From NCBI RefSeq assembly GCF_910585845.1, contig NZ_CAJUHF010000011.1, positions 1 through 64,000 on the forward strand: a DNA stretch of 64,000 bases, written 5' to 3'. The position numbers were made by a program, and so were the translations under genes. The notes beneath the pieces were generated by a model. The model saw only the letters and a list, made by a program, of their open reading frames with translations. It had not been told where the DNA came from and ran no database searches. Positions 1 through 7,292 of the stretch are shown here, piece after piece. Origin of the DNA: an uncultured Bacteroides sp. GTDB taxonomy: Bacteria; Bacteroidota; Bacteroidia; Bacteroidales; Bacteroidaceae. Positions within the stretch are counted from its first letter, which is position 1; every line of letters starts with the position of its first letter.

Positions 1-243
1 GTCCGACTTATACCCCAAAATTCGATGTTTTCAAATTTTTGTCATGTACTTAAAGCAAATTTTAAAAGTACGGACTTGGATATAGATTTTTACAACCATA
101 GCCAATGATTTATTGATTTTCACTATTTGCAAAGGTTTGTTATTCAAAAAAATGATATTACCTTTGCAGATAAGAAAAGCGTTCTTTTGATTTAATGCAA
201 GATGAGGCGGAATATAGAACTACGCTCGTTTCCAAATCGTTAC

Positions 244-1341
244 CTAGCAAGAAATAAATCTTTGCAAACTATTCAATTTCAGCGATAAAGACAATTTAAT
301 ATGTCTTGAGCAGTGAAAGCTGATTTTCTTGGTGATGCCGCATTCCTTTATCATCTTTCCCATACGCTTGCATATTGACCAATAGTTGAGATTGGGAAAT
401 ACAAGATTGTTTTCCTGAAAAGCCTTGTAACGCTCGATTATCTGCAAGGGAATATCCAGCAGCTTTACCTGAAACGGTACACCCGTCTTGTGTCGTTTGG
501 AAATAATCCATTTCTCACCGTTTACTTCCACAATCTGGTCGTTGCTTAATTCCTTTATATCCACGAATGAGAGGGCGGTAAAACTGGCGAAAACAAAAAT
601 ATCACGGAGATAGAAGTTCTTGGGGTCTTTGAACTGAAATTCCATCAATGTTTTCAGCTCATTCTCCGTCAGATATTCACGCTCTTTCGTGTTCGGGCTT
701 ATATGGAACTGGGCAAACGGATTTCTCGGTATATGTCCATTGAAGTGTGCCCGCATCACCACACCTTTCAGCCACATGCAGTTTTCCCATATCGAACCGT
801 TGTGCAGTCCGGCTTCGTTGGAAAGGAACACGGCGAACTCCTTGATGAAGTCGGGCGTAAGTTCAGGCATGGAGATGTCGTTCCGCTTGTAATGTGACCT
901 GATGAATGCCGCCACATGGTTTCTTGCCCGTACCCTTGCCATATAGGTAGCCCTGACCCTGTCTTTTCCGACACGCTTCTTGAACACTTCATTTTCCTTG
1001 TCGAAAGCACCGAGCAACGTTTCATACTCACCGCCCAATCCCTGATAGGCATTGCGTACCATTTCTGCCGTTACATAGGCTTCACGGTCGGATATACGCT
1101 GGTAATGCTTGATGATTTGAGCCTTGATGTTGTCAAGCGCAAGATTGGTTTCCCTCGCTTCCAGACTCTTGCCCTTTGCCTTGTTCCCTTTGGCATCCCA
1201 AAGCTCTTTCGGGATAGTCCGCTTGCAGCTGAACTGTGCTACCGTACCATTGATTGTAACCCGTCCCATGATGGGGACAATTCCGTTCTTTTCCTTACTG
1301 CCGTTCACGTAGAACAGCACCTTGAATGTGCTTCTTGCCAT
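244..1341 (-). pseudogene. Truncated tyrosine recombinase (phage/ICE-type integrase)
   Basis: This is the N-terminal ~340 residues of a Bacteroidales mobile-element integrase. An Arm-type DNA-binding domain (about residues 1-90) is followed by a SAM-like core-binding domain (about 105-215) and the start of the catalytic domain (FTALSFVDIKEL, then HCSRH near residue 345). Family members continue past HxxRH with a leucine-rich helix, a GH motif and the tyrosine nucleophile, for about 400 residues in all. Here the frame runs from HCSRH into an unrelated tail (IKLSLSLKLNSLQRFISC) and stops, so the GH box and the tyrosine are missing. The usual first Arg is also replaced, as is common in this integrase group. 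I infer that it is inactive and marks the scar of an excised or decayed element; no attachment site could be identified. Bases 1-243 downstream hold nothing I can name. Confidence 0.85.
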
Positions 1342-1608
1342 ACTCGTTTCTTTTTGGTTGCAAAACTATAAATCAACGAGTTACCTATTGATAAGCAAAG
1401 CTGCGCAGAACGCCGCAAAATGAAACAAGGACTGTCAAATCTGCACTTTCATCGGGTAATGATTAGGAAACCGTTCTTTTGCTTTAATCTGCTTTAAGAC
1501 GGTTTTCAATTGTCTGCCCAACTTCTGTGTTTTTCTTCTAACTCCCTAATTATCAAATCCTGTTGCGTTAATCTGCTGCAATTCGGCGGATATTCCAGAG
1601 ATTTTACG

Positions 1609-1616
1609 TAAGTTTG
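1609..1616 (+). promoter_or_regulatory. Possible Bacteroides -7 box upstream of the DUF4250 gene
   Basis: TAAGTTTG matches TAnnTTTG and lies about 105 bp before the DUF4250 start. No TTTG is visible at the proper -33 distance, so this is weak. The remainder of 1342-1634 shows no gene; a TAGTTTTG box on the minus strand (1361-1368) could have served the truncated integrase. Confidence 0.3.
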
Positions 1617-1634
1617 CGCCCGAAACCAATTTAA

Positions 1635-1702
1635 GGGCCTGTTTGAATTTTCTTCAAATAGAACTCTCAAACAGCAGACTGAACAGAATTGAAACAGGCT
1701 CT
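1635..1702. repeat. Inverted repeat of the GAGCCTGTTT family (copy 1)
   Basis: GGGCCTGTTT (1635-1644) is the inverted complement, with one G/A difference, of AAACAGGCTC (1692-1701), giving a 10 bp stem around a 47 nt loop. The motif AACAGGCTC recurs at 1899-1922 and 4654-4683, always next to a gene end or start. There is no U-tract, so it is not an ordinary intrinsic terminator. Confidence 0.6.
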
Positions 1703-1721
1703 AAGTAATTTAGATATAGAA

Positions 1722-1898
1722 ATGGAATTGCCAGAAGATCCGATGATGCTTTTCAGCTTCATCAATATGAAATTGCGCGATTGTTATTCTTCGCTGGACG
1801 AGCTTTGTGAGGACATGGATGTCAGTAAGGAAAAGATTGTAGACGTGTTGCGGTCTGCCGGATTTGAGTATAGTGCCGAGCATAATAAGTTCTGGTAG
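1722..1898 (+). CDS. DUF4250 domain-containing small protein
   Basis: A 58-residue protein beginning MELPEDPMMLFSFINMKLRD, the hallmark start of DUF4250: an acidic N-terminus, then a helix-turn-helix-like stretch (SLDELCEDMDVSKEKIVDVL) and an aromatic C-terminus. The family has no established function; the fold suggests a small winged-helix or HTH protein. I chose the ATG at 1722 because the only upstream in-frame start is a TTG at 1689 that lies inside a hairpin repeat arm, and because family members begin at MELP. It appears monocistronic. Another copy of the AACAGGCTC repeat follows its stop codon directly. Confidence 0.8.
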   Translation: MELPEDPMMLFSFINMKLRDCYSSLDELCEDMDVSKEKIVDVLRSAGFEYSAEHNKFW

Positions 1899-1922
1899 AA
1901 GAAAACTTAAAAACAGGCTCTA
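1899..1922. repeat. GAGCCTGTTT-family repeat, half copy (copy 2)
   Basis: Contains AAACAGGCTCTAA preceded by GAAGAAAACTTA, closely matching the right arm at 4661-4685 (GAAGAAAGTTTAAACAGGCT). It fills most of the gap between the DUF4250 and DUF4421 stop codons. Confidence 0.5.
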
Positions 1923-1934
1923 AATGCCTGGTGG

Positions 1935-3035
1935 TCATTTCTTTTTCCGGTATTCTTTTTTCAGGCAGAAGTTCAGTCCGGCATATATTTGCAGCGTTCC
2001 GAAGCCATTGTTCAGCGAGAAGTTGCTCCGATAGTAGTCGTAGGTTCTGCCCAAGAAAGAGGCTCCTGCGAAGTACTTGCTGTTGTTGTACACCACGCCG
2101 ACACGCAAAATGAAGTCTATATTGAAGTTTCTGTACCAGTTGTTTTGCTCCTTTTCCGTCTTTTCTATGTGTGAGGTCTTGTAGGCGACCGCCGGATTGA
2201 GCGATAGGGAAGCAAGGAAATTCCGTGCGAATACCCAGTTGTAGGCATAACCGAAGTTGAGGCTGATATTCGTGTATTTGATGTGTTCCACCTTCATGTC
2301 GGCACTCATCGTTTCTCGAATGACTTCGGGCAGTTTGTTGTAGTCAAAGTTCAGGTTATGGGTAGATACGGAGTAGCCGGCTATCAGTGAGCCTGCGCTG
2401 CGGCGCTGATTGGTGGACTGGCTGAAAGCGGCAGGATAGGAGAAACAACGGTGGTTGAAGATATAGTACAGGTTCATACCTTTCATATTCACTTTCAGGC
2501 CGTTGAAATCTTCCGAGTAATTGGACTGGATAAGGTCGGAGAAGCCGGTCACATTGTGTATCTTATAATCATTTCCTGTGCGGCGGTAGAATATGTCTAC
2601 CCCTAATTTGGAGCTATAAAGGCTGAGGTCGAATTCCGTTCCTCTGTTTTCCTTGCTCTTCTTTCCCGCCAGTGCGTCCGTATCGACCGACCATCCCAAG
2701 AATATCCACCGCCATCCGAAGTAGGCCCCTATCTTGTTGTGAGGGTTGGGGGTGAAGCGTAGTTGCTGGGGTTCGGGCATGTTGGTTCCCACGGAGTAAT
2801 ACTCGTAGTTCGTGAAGTGGTCCAGCATGAAGGCGTAGTTGTAACGGTTGGGACTTATGTAGGTCGTGTCGAAGTCGCTGAAGTTCAAGAACTTCTTTAT
2901 GGCTTTTGTGAAGCCTCGCTTTTGTTTGCCGGTCGTGAGAGTGTCGTGCACGATGGAGTCATTCCTCTCATTTTGCGCAAGCAAACTGGGAGATAGCATG
3001 ATACATAGCAAGAAGATAGCTCCTTTCAACATCAA
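1935..3035 (-). CDS. DUF4421 outer-membrane barrel protein
   Basis: A 366-residue exported protein with a signal peptide (about residues 1-20, ending SLLAQ). Next come a short polar linker, a conserved block (KKFLNFSDFDTTYISPNRYN) and alternating aromatic/polar strands to a terminal charged tail. This block and layout are characteristic of DUF4421, a Bacteroidetes family expected to form an outer-membrane beta-barrel; no substrate is known. The motif GAYFGWRWIFLGWSVD near residue 105 is typical of the first hairpins. The start at 3035 gives a complete signal peptide. The gene stands alone and converges with DUF4250. I see no clear TAnnTTTG box on its strand upstream. Function is unassigned; the family call is firm. 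Confidence 0.8.
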   Translation of the reverse strand: MMLKGAIFLLCIMLSPSLLAQNERNDSIVHDTLTTGKQKRGFTKAIKKFLNFSDFDTTYISPNRYNYAFMLDHFTNYEYYSVGTNMPEPQQLRFTPNPHNKIGAYFGWRWIFLGWSVDTDALAGKKSKENRGTEFDLSLYSSKLGVDIFYRRTGNDYKIHNVTGFSDLIQSNYSEDFNGLKVNMKGMNLYYIFNHRCFSYPAAFSQSTNQRRSAGSLIAGYSVSTHNLNFDYNKLPEVIRETMSADMKVEHIKYTNISLNFGYAYNWVFARNFLASLSLNPAVAYKTSHIEKTEKEQNNWYRNFNIDFILRVGVVYNNSKYFAGASFLGRTYDYYRSNFSLNNGFGTLQIYAGLNFCLKKEYRKKK

Positions 3036-3273
3036 CCTTGTTTTTTGTTAGTTAATACTTTGCCTTTTTTTCTGTTATAAACAAAGCAAAAGGAAAAAGT
3101 AATCAATCTCTTTGCGAATTTAACGGTTCTTTTGTATAAATCCAATAATCTTTCAGTTTAGTTTTACCAGAATTTTATCCCGTGTTAATTTTTAACACAA
3201 CGCCTTTGAATCGTTAACAAGTTTATTAGGTCTATTAAACCATGTTATAAAAACGCTTATTAGAGGCTGAAAA

Positions 3274-3304
3274 TTTGGAGATATGTCCAAAGTCCGTATC
3301 TTTG
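3274..3304 (+). promoter_or_regulatory. Bacteroides sigma-ABfr promoter of an sRNA candidate
   Basis: TTTG (3274-3277), a 19 nt spacer, then TATCTTTG (3297-3304) is a full match to the Bacteroides -33/-7 consensus. Transcription would start near 3310. No start codon follows before a strong terminator at 3350-3379, which suggests a short non-coding transcript. Confidence 0.75.
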
Positions 3305-3309
3305 CAACG

Positions 3310-3379
3310 TGTTTTTCATAGTATTAGATTTAAGGTTAACAAAAAGATTGGCTGTCTGGGATAGATAGCCTTTTTTTTT
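3310..3379 (+). ncRNA. Candidate ~70 nt small RNA
   Basis: The unit is bounded by a consensus promoter (TTTG-N19-TATCTTTG) and an intrinsic terminator. In between is an A/U-rich unstructured segment containing ATTAGATTTAAGGTTAAC. From memory this segment resembles a multicopy Bacteroides sRNA family, and Rfam's Bacteroidales-1 motif is also defined by a promoter at one end and a terminator at the other; I cannot confirm either identity here. It lies between the divergent DUF4421 gene and the first ECF sigma operon. No peptide longer than a few codons is encoded. Confidence 0.65.
3350..3379 (+). terminator. Intrinsic terminator of the sRNA candidate
   Basis: GGCTGTCT (3350-3357) pairs with AGATAGCC (3363-3370), including one G-U pair, around a 5 nt loop, followed by nine T residues (3371-3379). 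Confidence 0.8.
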
Positions 3380-3422
3380 GCCCTATTGCCTTTTCTTTCC
3401 AAGTACTCCTCCCCATAGCCGA

Positions 3423-3574
3423 TAACTTTCATCACGAAGCAACTGTTTTCATCCCGTGGGACAAAAAAATCCGTCCCGCGAGACAAAAGAATTCATCCCG
3501 CGAGGCAAGAGAAACCGTCTCGCGAGACAAATAAATTCATCTCGTGAGACGAAATCATTCATCTCATGGAGCAA
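3423..3574. repeat. 22 bp palindromic tandem array, copy 1 (before ECF sigma operon 1)
   Basis: About six to seven degenerate units with phase points at 3455, 3477, 3499, 3521, 3543 and 3566, a 22 bp step. Each unit carries a short palindrome such as GTCTCGCGAGAC or TCTCGTGAGAC separated by A-rich spacers. Arrays of the same unit occur at 31925-32122 and 44108-44225. This one begins 44 bp after the sRNA terminator and ends 100 bp before the sigma factor gene. Confidence 0.85.
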
Positions 3575-3673
3575 TTGCACAGCTCTTAATAAATGCAAAA
3601 AATGAACTCCCCAGATTTAACTTCGTCCTCTTTCCCGTTTCTAACCTAACAAAGCTAAGAAACAAAAGAACTG

Positions 3674-4213
3674 ATGATAAACGAAGATAAGATTCGGCAG
3701 GTATATGCTTCCGACCCCAAGAAGGGTTTTAAGATGCTGATGGACAAATTCCAAGAGCCTATATATTACTATATACGGCGTCTGGTCGTGTCGCATGAGG
3801 ATGCGGAAGATGTGCTTCAGGAAGTTTTCATCCGGGTGTATCGGGGTTGGGAACAGTTTCGTGGCGAAAGCTCATTGAGTACTTGGATCTATAGGATTGC
3901 AACCAACGAAAGCTTGCGCTTGCTGAATGCACGGAAGAACGAAGAAGCAATCGCGGCAGAAGAAGTACAGGAGGAACTGATGAATAAACTGAAAGCATCC
4001 GATTACATCGATTATGAAAACGAACTGGCGGTCAAGTTTCAGGAAGCCATCCTGAGCCTGCCCGAGAAGCAAAGGCTGGTGTTTAACTTGCGCTATTACG
4101 ACGAACTTGAGTACGAAGAGATCAGCCGCATCTTGGACAGTAAGGTCGACGCCCTCAAGGTGAATTATCACTATGCGAAAGAAAAAATAAAAGAATATAT
4201 CCTAAACAGATAA
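3674..4213 (+). CDS. ECF-type RNA polymerase sigma factor
   Basis: A 179-residue sigma-70 family protein. Region 2 spans about residues 22-88 (DAEDVLQEVFIRVYRGWEQF, then STWIYRIATNESLR). After an acidic linker, region 4 spans about 125-175 (LPEKQRLVFNLRYYDELEYE, EISRIL, then a recognition helix). It lacks region 3, as expected for ECF factors. The ATG at 3674 gives the usual short N-terminus. It is the first gene of a rightward operon; the next gene encodes a small single-span membrane protein, the position where Bacteroides ECF operons keep their regulator. Its last codons lie inside a 19 bp tandem array that leads into the next gene. The stimulus is unknown; envelope stress is plausible from the downstream Spy-like gene. 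Confidence 0.93.
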   Translation: MINEDKIRQVYASDPKKGFKMLMDKFQEPIYYYIRRLVVSHEDAEDVLQEVFIRVYRGWEQFRGESSLSTWIYRIATNESLRLLNARKNEEAIAAEEVQEELMNKLKASDYIDYENELAVKFQEAILSLPEKQRLVFNLRYYDELEYEEISRILDSKVDALKVNYHYAKEKIKEYILNR

Positions 4214-4277
4214 GAACGATCTAAATAGATAAGAACAATCTAAACGGATAAGAACGATCTAAATAGATAAGAACGAT
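4202..4277 (+). repeat. 19 bp tandem array bridging sigma factor and next gene
   Basis: Four contiguous units of consensus CTAAAYRGATAAGAACRAT, at 4202, 4221, 4240 and 4259. The first encodes the last residues and stop of the sigma factor; the last runs into the ATG (4276-4278) of the next gene. With a 19 bp unit, copy-number change would alter spacing without changing either protein's body. Confidence 0.9.
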
Positions 4278-4653
4278 GGATAAAGAATTTGATTTTGACA
4301 GGATCGGCAAAAAGGTGCCTTATCGCACGCCTGAGCATTTCTTCGAGGAGATGCAGCAGGAAGTTATGCAACGCACGTATGGCGCACAGCCCGTGCAACA
4401 TCGGCCGAAGATGCACGGTCGGCATCGATTGAAGGTGTTGTTTTCCGCTACGGTTGCGGCAGCGGCGATGCTGGCAGGCATCGTGTTTGCGTTGTCTTAT
4501 TTCCGCACGGACAATGCGGTAGAAAGCACTTCGGACATGCTGGCAGCGGAAATGGGCGGTAGCGAGGCGATGGATAAATGGATTTATGAATTGTCGGATG
4601 AGGAGTTGGAAGAGCTCGTCAACTTCTCTGAAAACGATATATTTCTGAACTAA
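4276..4653 (+). CDS. Small single-span membrane protein, probable sigma regulator
   Basis: A 125-residue protein. A cytoplasmic N-terminus with basic and histidine-rich residues (about 1-52; RTPEHFFEEMQQEVMQR) is followed by one hydrophobic segment (about 55-75, LFSATVAAAAMLAGIVFALS). The acidic C-terminal tail ends in repeated E/D-L motifs (ELSDEELEELVNF). No zinc-binding anti-sigma HxxxCxxC motif is present, so it is not a classical ZAS-type anti-sigma factor. Position immediately after an ECF sigma gene and single-pass topology suggest it modulates that sigma factor; this is inference. The start is fixed by the upstream array, and no other in-frame start lies between it and the sigma factor stop. 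Confidence 0.7.
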   Translation: MDKEFDFDRIGKKVPYRTPEHFFEEMQQEVMQRTYGAQPVQHRPKMHGRHRLKVLFSATVAAAAMLAGIVFALSYFRTDNAVESTSDMLAAEMGGSEAMDKWIYELSDEELEELVNFSENDIFLN

Positions 4654-4683
4654 GAGCCTTTTGAAGAAAGTTTAAACAGGCTC
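4654..4683. repeat. GAGCCTGTTT-family inverted repeat (copy 3)
   Basis: GAGCCT (4654-4659) and AGGCTC (4678-4683) form a 6 bp inverted repeat. The right half GAAGAAAGTTTAAACAGGCT resembles the copies at 1899-1922 and 1691-1702. It begins one base after the preceding stop codon. Confidence 0.55.
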
Positions 4684-4720
4684 CAAGTATTATGAGTATT
4701 AATTAAAAATCAAGAAGCTT

Positions 4721-5269
4721 ATGAAAACAAGATTGATGTATTTGGTATTGGCCGTTTTTCTGATGGGCGGACAAGTTGTTTCTGCACAGAACAAGGATAA
4801 CAAGGATAATAGGGATAACAAGCAGCGTCCTACTCCCGAACAGGTGATGAAGCGACAGACGAACATGATGGTGAAGACACTGATGCTGGATGACGCTACG
4901 GCAGCCAAGTTCGTTCCGGTCTACGAGAATTATCTGAAGGAATTGCGTGAATGCAGAACGATGAACCGCAAAAGTAGAGCAGAGAACGGTGGCAATGCAA
5001 AGGGCGGTCAGGCACAGAATGCAGTGCAGACGGATGCGGAGATAGAGAAGCAGATCAAGGACAGGTTTGTGCAGAGCCGCAAGATCCTCGACGTGCGTGA
5101 GAAGTATTACAATGAGTTCCGCAAGGTCCTTACCCCCAAGCAGATCCAGAAGATCTACCAGGCGGAGATGAACAATGCGAACAAGTTCAAAAGGGAGTTT
5201 GACAGAAGGAACACCCAAAAGTCCGGAGCGGAGAAGAGACCGGCAGGAAAGAACACTCCCAAGAAGTAA
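4721..5269 (+). CDS. Spy/CpxP-like periplasmic protein
   Basis: A 182-residue protein with a signal peptide (about 1-22, ending VVSAQ), then an Asn/Asp/Lys-rich linker (NKDNKDNRDNKQ) and a mostly helical, strongly charged body. The segment VLTPKQIQKIYQAE near residue 140 corresponds to the LTxxQ motif of the Spy/CpxP group, periplasmic helical proteins tied to envelope-stress chaperoning. Paralogues of this kind are common after ECF sigma genes in Bacteroides. The C-terminus is lysine-rich. It is third in the ECF operon, after the small membrane protein. The periplasmic location is well supported; a chaperone role is inferred from family resemblance only. Confidence 0.75.
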   Translation: MKTRLMYLVLAVFLMGGQVVSAQNKDNKDNRDNKQRPTPEQVMKRQTNMMVKTLMLDDATAAKFVPVYENYLKELRECRTMNRKSRAENGGNAKGGQAQNAVQTDAEIEKQIKDRFVQSRKILDVREKYYNEFRKVLTPKQIQKIYQAEMNNANKFKREFDRRNTQKSGAEKRPAGKNTPKK

Positions 5270-5307
5270 AACGATATCTTCGGAAAGGATCTTTTTGACT
5301 GGCGCGT

Positions 5308-5760
5308 ATGGACTGTGGCAAATACACATATCTGGCTCTGCGAAGCATACTGTTGTACATGTTTTTATTGTGCATGGATATCTATCACACACAGCACCGG
5401 CGACAACCGTACGAAGACCCACAACCTGATAGCCAACGCCTATCTGGAGTGGAAGATGGACTCTGTGACCAATCTGGTGTTTCGTCCGCAATACCGTTAC
5501 AACGCGAACGCCAGAAGAGGGAGCGGCTATCAGGAGAGTTGGTCGGACGAGACGCTGCTGAACGAGAGAAATTCCTCCAGCCTGTACGACAATGACCTCT
5601 ATAACCTCACGTTCATGCTGCAAGTGAACCGTAAGTTCAGCCGTAAGGGAAGGAACCTGGCGCTCAAACTGGATTATGGCACCAATGCTTCTTCTTCCGA
5701 CCGGGAGAGCTTTTCGAACACGCACTATTTCAAGAACGATACCGAGAAGAGCGTCCCATT
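5308..5760 (+). pseudogene. Remnant of an outer-membrane beta-barrel receptor
   Basis: An internal ~120-codon piece (about 5393-5751) matches the barrel of the OMP_b-brl_3-type family seen in Bacteroides ECF operons: TGDNRTKTHNLIANAYLEWK, then MDSVTNLVFRPQYRY and QVNRKFSRKGRNLALKLDYG. Intact members exceed 700 residues. Just upstream, in a different frame, an ATG at 5308 opens a short hydrophobic stretch that may be the original signal peptide. The 3' part is gone and the fragment abuts the stop of the convergent trpB-like gene at 5767. I infer a gene that lost most of its length by internal deletion and frameshift. Confidence 0.75.
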
Positions 5761-5766
5761 TTCCAC

Positions 5767-7134
5767 TTATTCTAAGTTTCCAATCTCATCCAGATTCTTC
5801 TGAATATCCTGATCGGTCAGTTCGTAGTTCACGAGGTCGCCGGAGAGATACTTGTCGTAGGAAGCCATGTCAATCAGGCCGTGACCGGAGAGGTTGAACA
5901 GGATGACTTTCTCTTCGCCGGTCTCTTTGCAGCGGTTGGCTTCGCGGATGGTGGCGGCGATGGCGTGGCACGATTCGGGTGCGGGGATGATACCTTCGGC
6001 TTGGGCGAAGAGTATACCGGCATCGAACGATTCCAACTGGTTGATATCAACAGCTTCCATCATCTTGTCCTTCAGCAGTTGGGAGACGATGACGCCTGCA
6101 CCGTGGTAGCGCAATCCGCCTGCATGGATGTTGGCAGGGGCGAAGTTATGTCCTAAGGTAAACATCGGAAGCAACGGAGTATATCCTGCCTCGTCGCCGA
6201 AGTCATACTGGAACTTGCCGCGTGTCAGTTTGGGACAAGAGGTGGGTTCGGCAGCCACGAAACGCGTCAGCTTGCCTTCGAGGATGTTGTGGCGCATGAA
6301 GGGGAAGGAGATACCTCCGAAGTTGGAGCCGCCTCCGAAGCAACCGATCACTACATCGGGATATTCGCCTGCCATTGCCATTTGCTTTTCGGCTTCCAGT
6401 CCGATGACAGTCTGGTGCAGGGTGACGTGGCTCAGCACAGAACCGAGAGTGTACTTACAGTTGGGCGTGCTACGCGCCAGTTCGATGGCTTCGGATATGG
6501 CTGTTCCCAAAGAACCTTGATGGTTGGGATGCGCTGTCAGGATGTCTTTTCCGGCACGGGTGGACATGGAGGGCGACGGAGTGACTTGTGCGCCGAACGT
6601 CTGCATGACGCTGCGGCGGTAAGGCTTCTGCTCGTAGCTGATTTTCACCTGATATACTGCGGCTTCCAGCCCGAACAGTCGTGCGGCGTATGCCAAGGAT
6701 GCACCCCATTGTCCGGCACCGGTTTCGGTCGTGACGTTGGTTACGCCCTCCTGCTTGCAGTAGTATGCCTGCGGGATGGCCGAGTTTAGTTTGTGCGACC
6801 CCATCGGGCTGACACTCTCGTTCTTGAAGTAGATGTGCGCCGGGGTGCCGAGTGCTTTCTCCAGTCCGTAGGCGCGTACCAGCGGTGTGCTACGGTAGTA
6901 CTTGTACATTTCGCGTACTTCCTCAGGTATCTCGATCCAGGCGTCCGTCTGGTTCAGCTCTTGTCGGCACAGCTCTTCGGCGAAGATCGGGAACATGTCT
7001 TCCGGTTTCAACGGTTGCTTGGTGGCGGGGTTGAGAGGTGGCATGGGTTTGTTCACCATATCTGCTTGTATGTTGTACCAGTAGTGCGGAATTTCCTCTT
7101 CCGGGAGGATGAATCTTTTAGTCTTATTGCTCAT
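5767..7134 (-). CDS. trpB: Tryptophan synthase beta chain, TrpB2 type
   Basis: A 455-residue PLP enzyme of fold type II, condensing indole with L-serine to tryptophan. Recognisable elements are the N-terminal TrpB2 block (EEEIPHYWYN), STPLVRA, the PLP lysine in GSHKLNSA (about residue 117), ETGAGQWG, the phosphate-binding loop GGGSNFGG (about 265) and the C-terminal NLSGHG. The extended N-terminus and ~450 residues fit TrpB2, not the ~395-residue TrpB1. No trpA or other trp gene is adjacent, so it probably salvages indole or supplements a trp operon elsewhere. It converges with the decayed barrel gene. A TACATTTG on the minus strand (7165-7172) is a possible -7 element. The function is well supported; its physiological role is inference. 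Confidence 0.92.
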   Translation of the reverse strand: MSNKTKRFILPEEEIPHYWYNIQADMVNKPMPPLNPATKQPLKPEDMFPIFAEELCRQELNQTDAWIEIPEEVREMYKYYRSTPLVRAYGLEKALGTPAHIYFKNESVSPMGSHKLNSAIPQAYYCKQEGVTNVTTETGAGQWGASLAYAARLFGLEAAVYQVKISYEQKPYRRSVMQTFGAQVTPSPSMSTRAGKDILTAHPNHQGSLGTAISEAIELARSTPNCKYTLGSVLSHVTLHQTVIGLEAEKQMAMAGEYPDVVIGCFGGGSNFGGISFPFMRHNILEGKLTRFVAAEPTSCPKLTRGKFQYDFGDEAGYTPLLPMFTLGHNFAPANIHAGGLRYHGAGVIVSQLLKDKMMEAVDINQLESFDAGILFAQAEGIIPAPESCHAIAATIREANRCKETGEEKVILFNLSGHGLIDMASYDKYLSGDLVNYELTDQDIQKNLDEIGNLE

Positions 7135-7292
7135 AGTGATTATTCGATTTTAGAATTTCGACGTCAAATGTAACCATTATTTTCAAAACATTTTCTTTTT
7201 TCTTTTGTTTTTTATCTGTAAGTGTTGTTTTGCTTATGTTGATTTGTTCTTATTTGTTTGTTTGATTTGTTCTTGTTTGTTTGATTTTTCCC

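Noticed and set aside
3423..3574. 22 bp arrays as CRISPR
   Set aside because: Units are contiguous and degenerate, without unique spacers of constant length, and there are no cas genes in the window.
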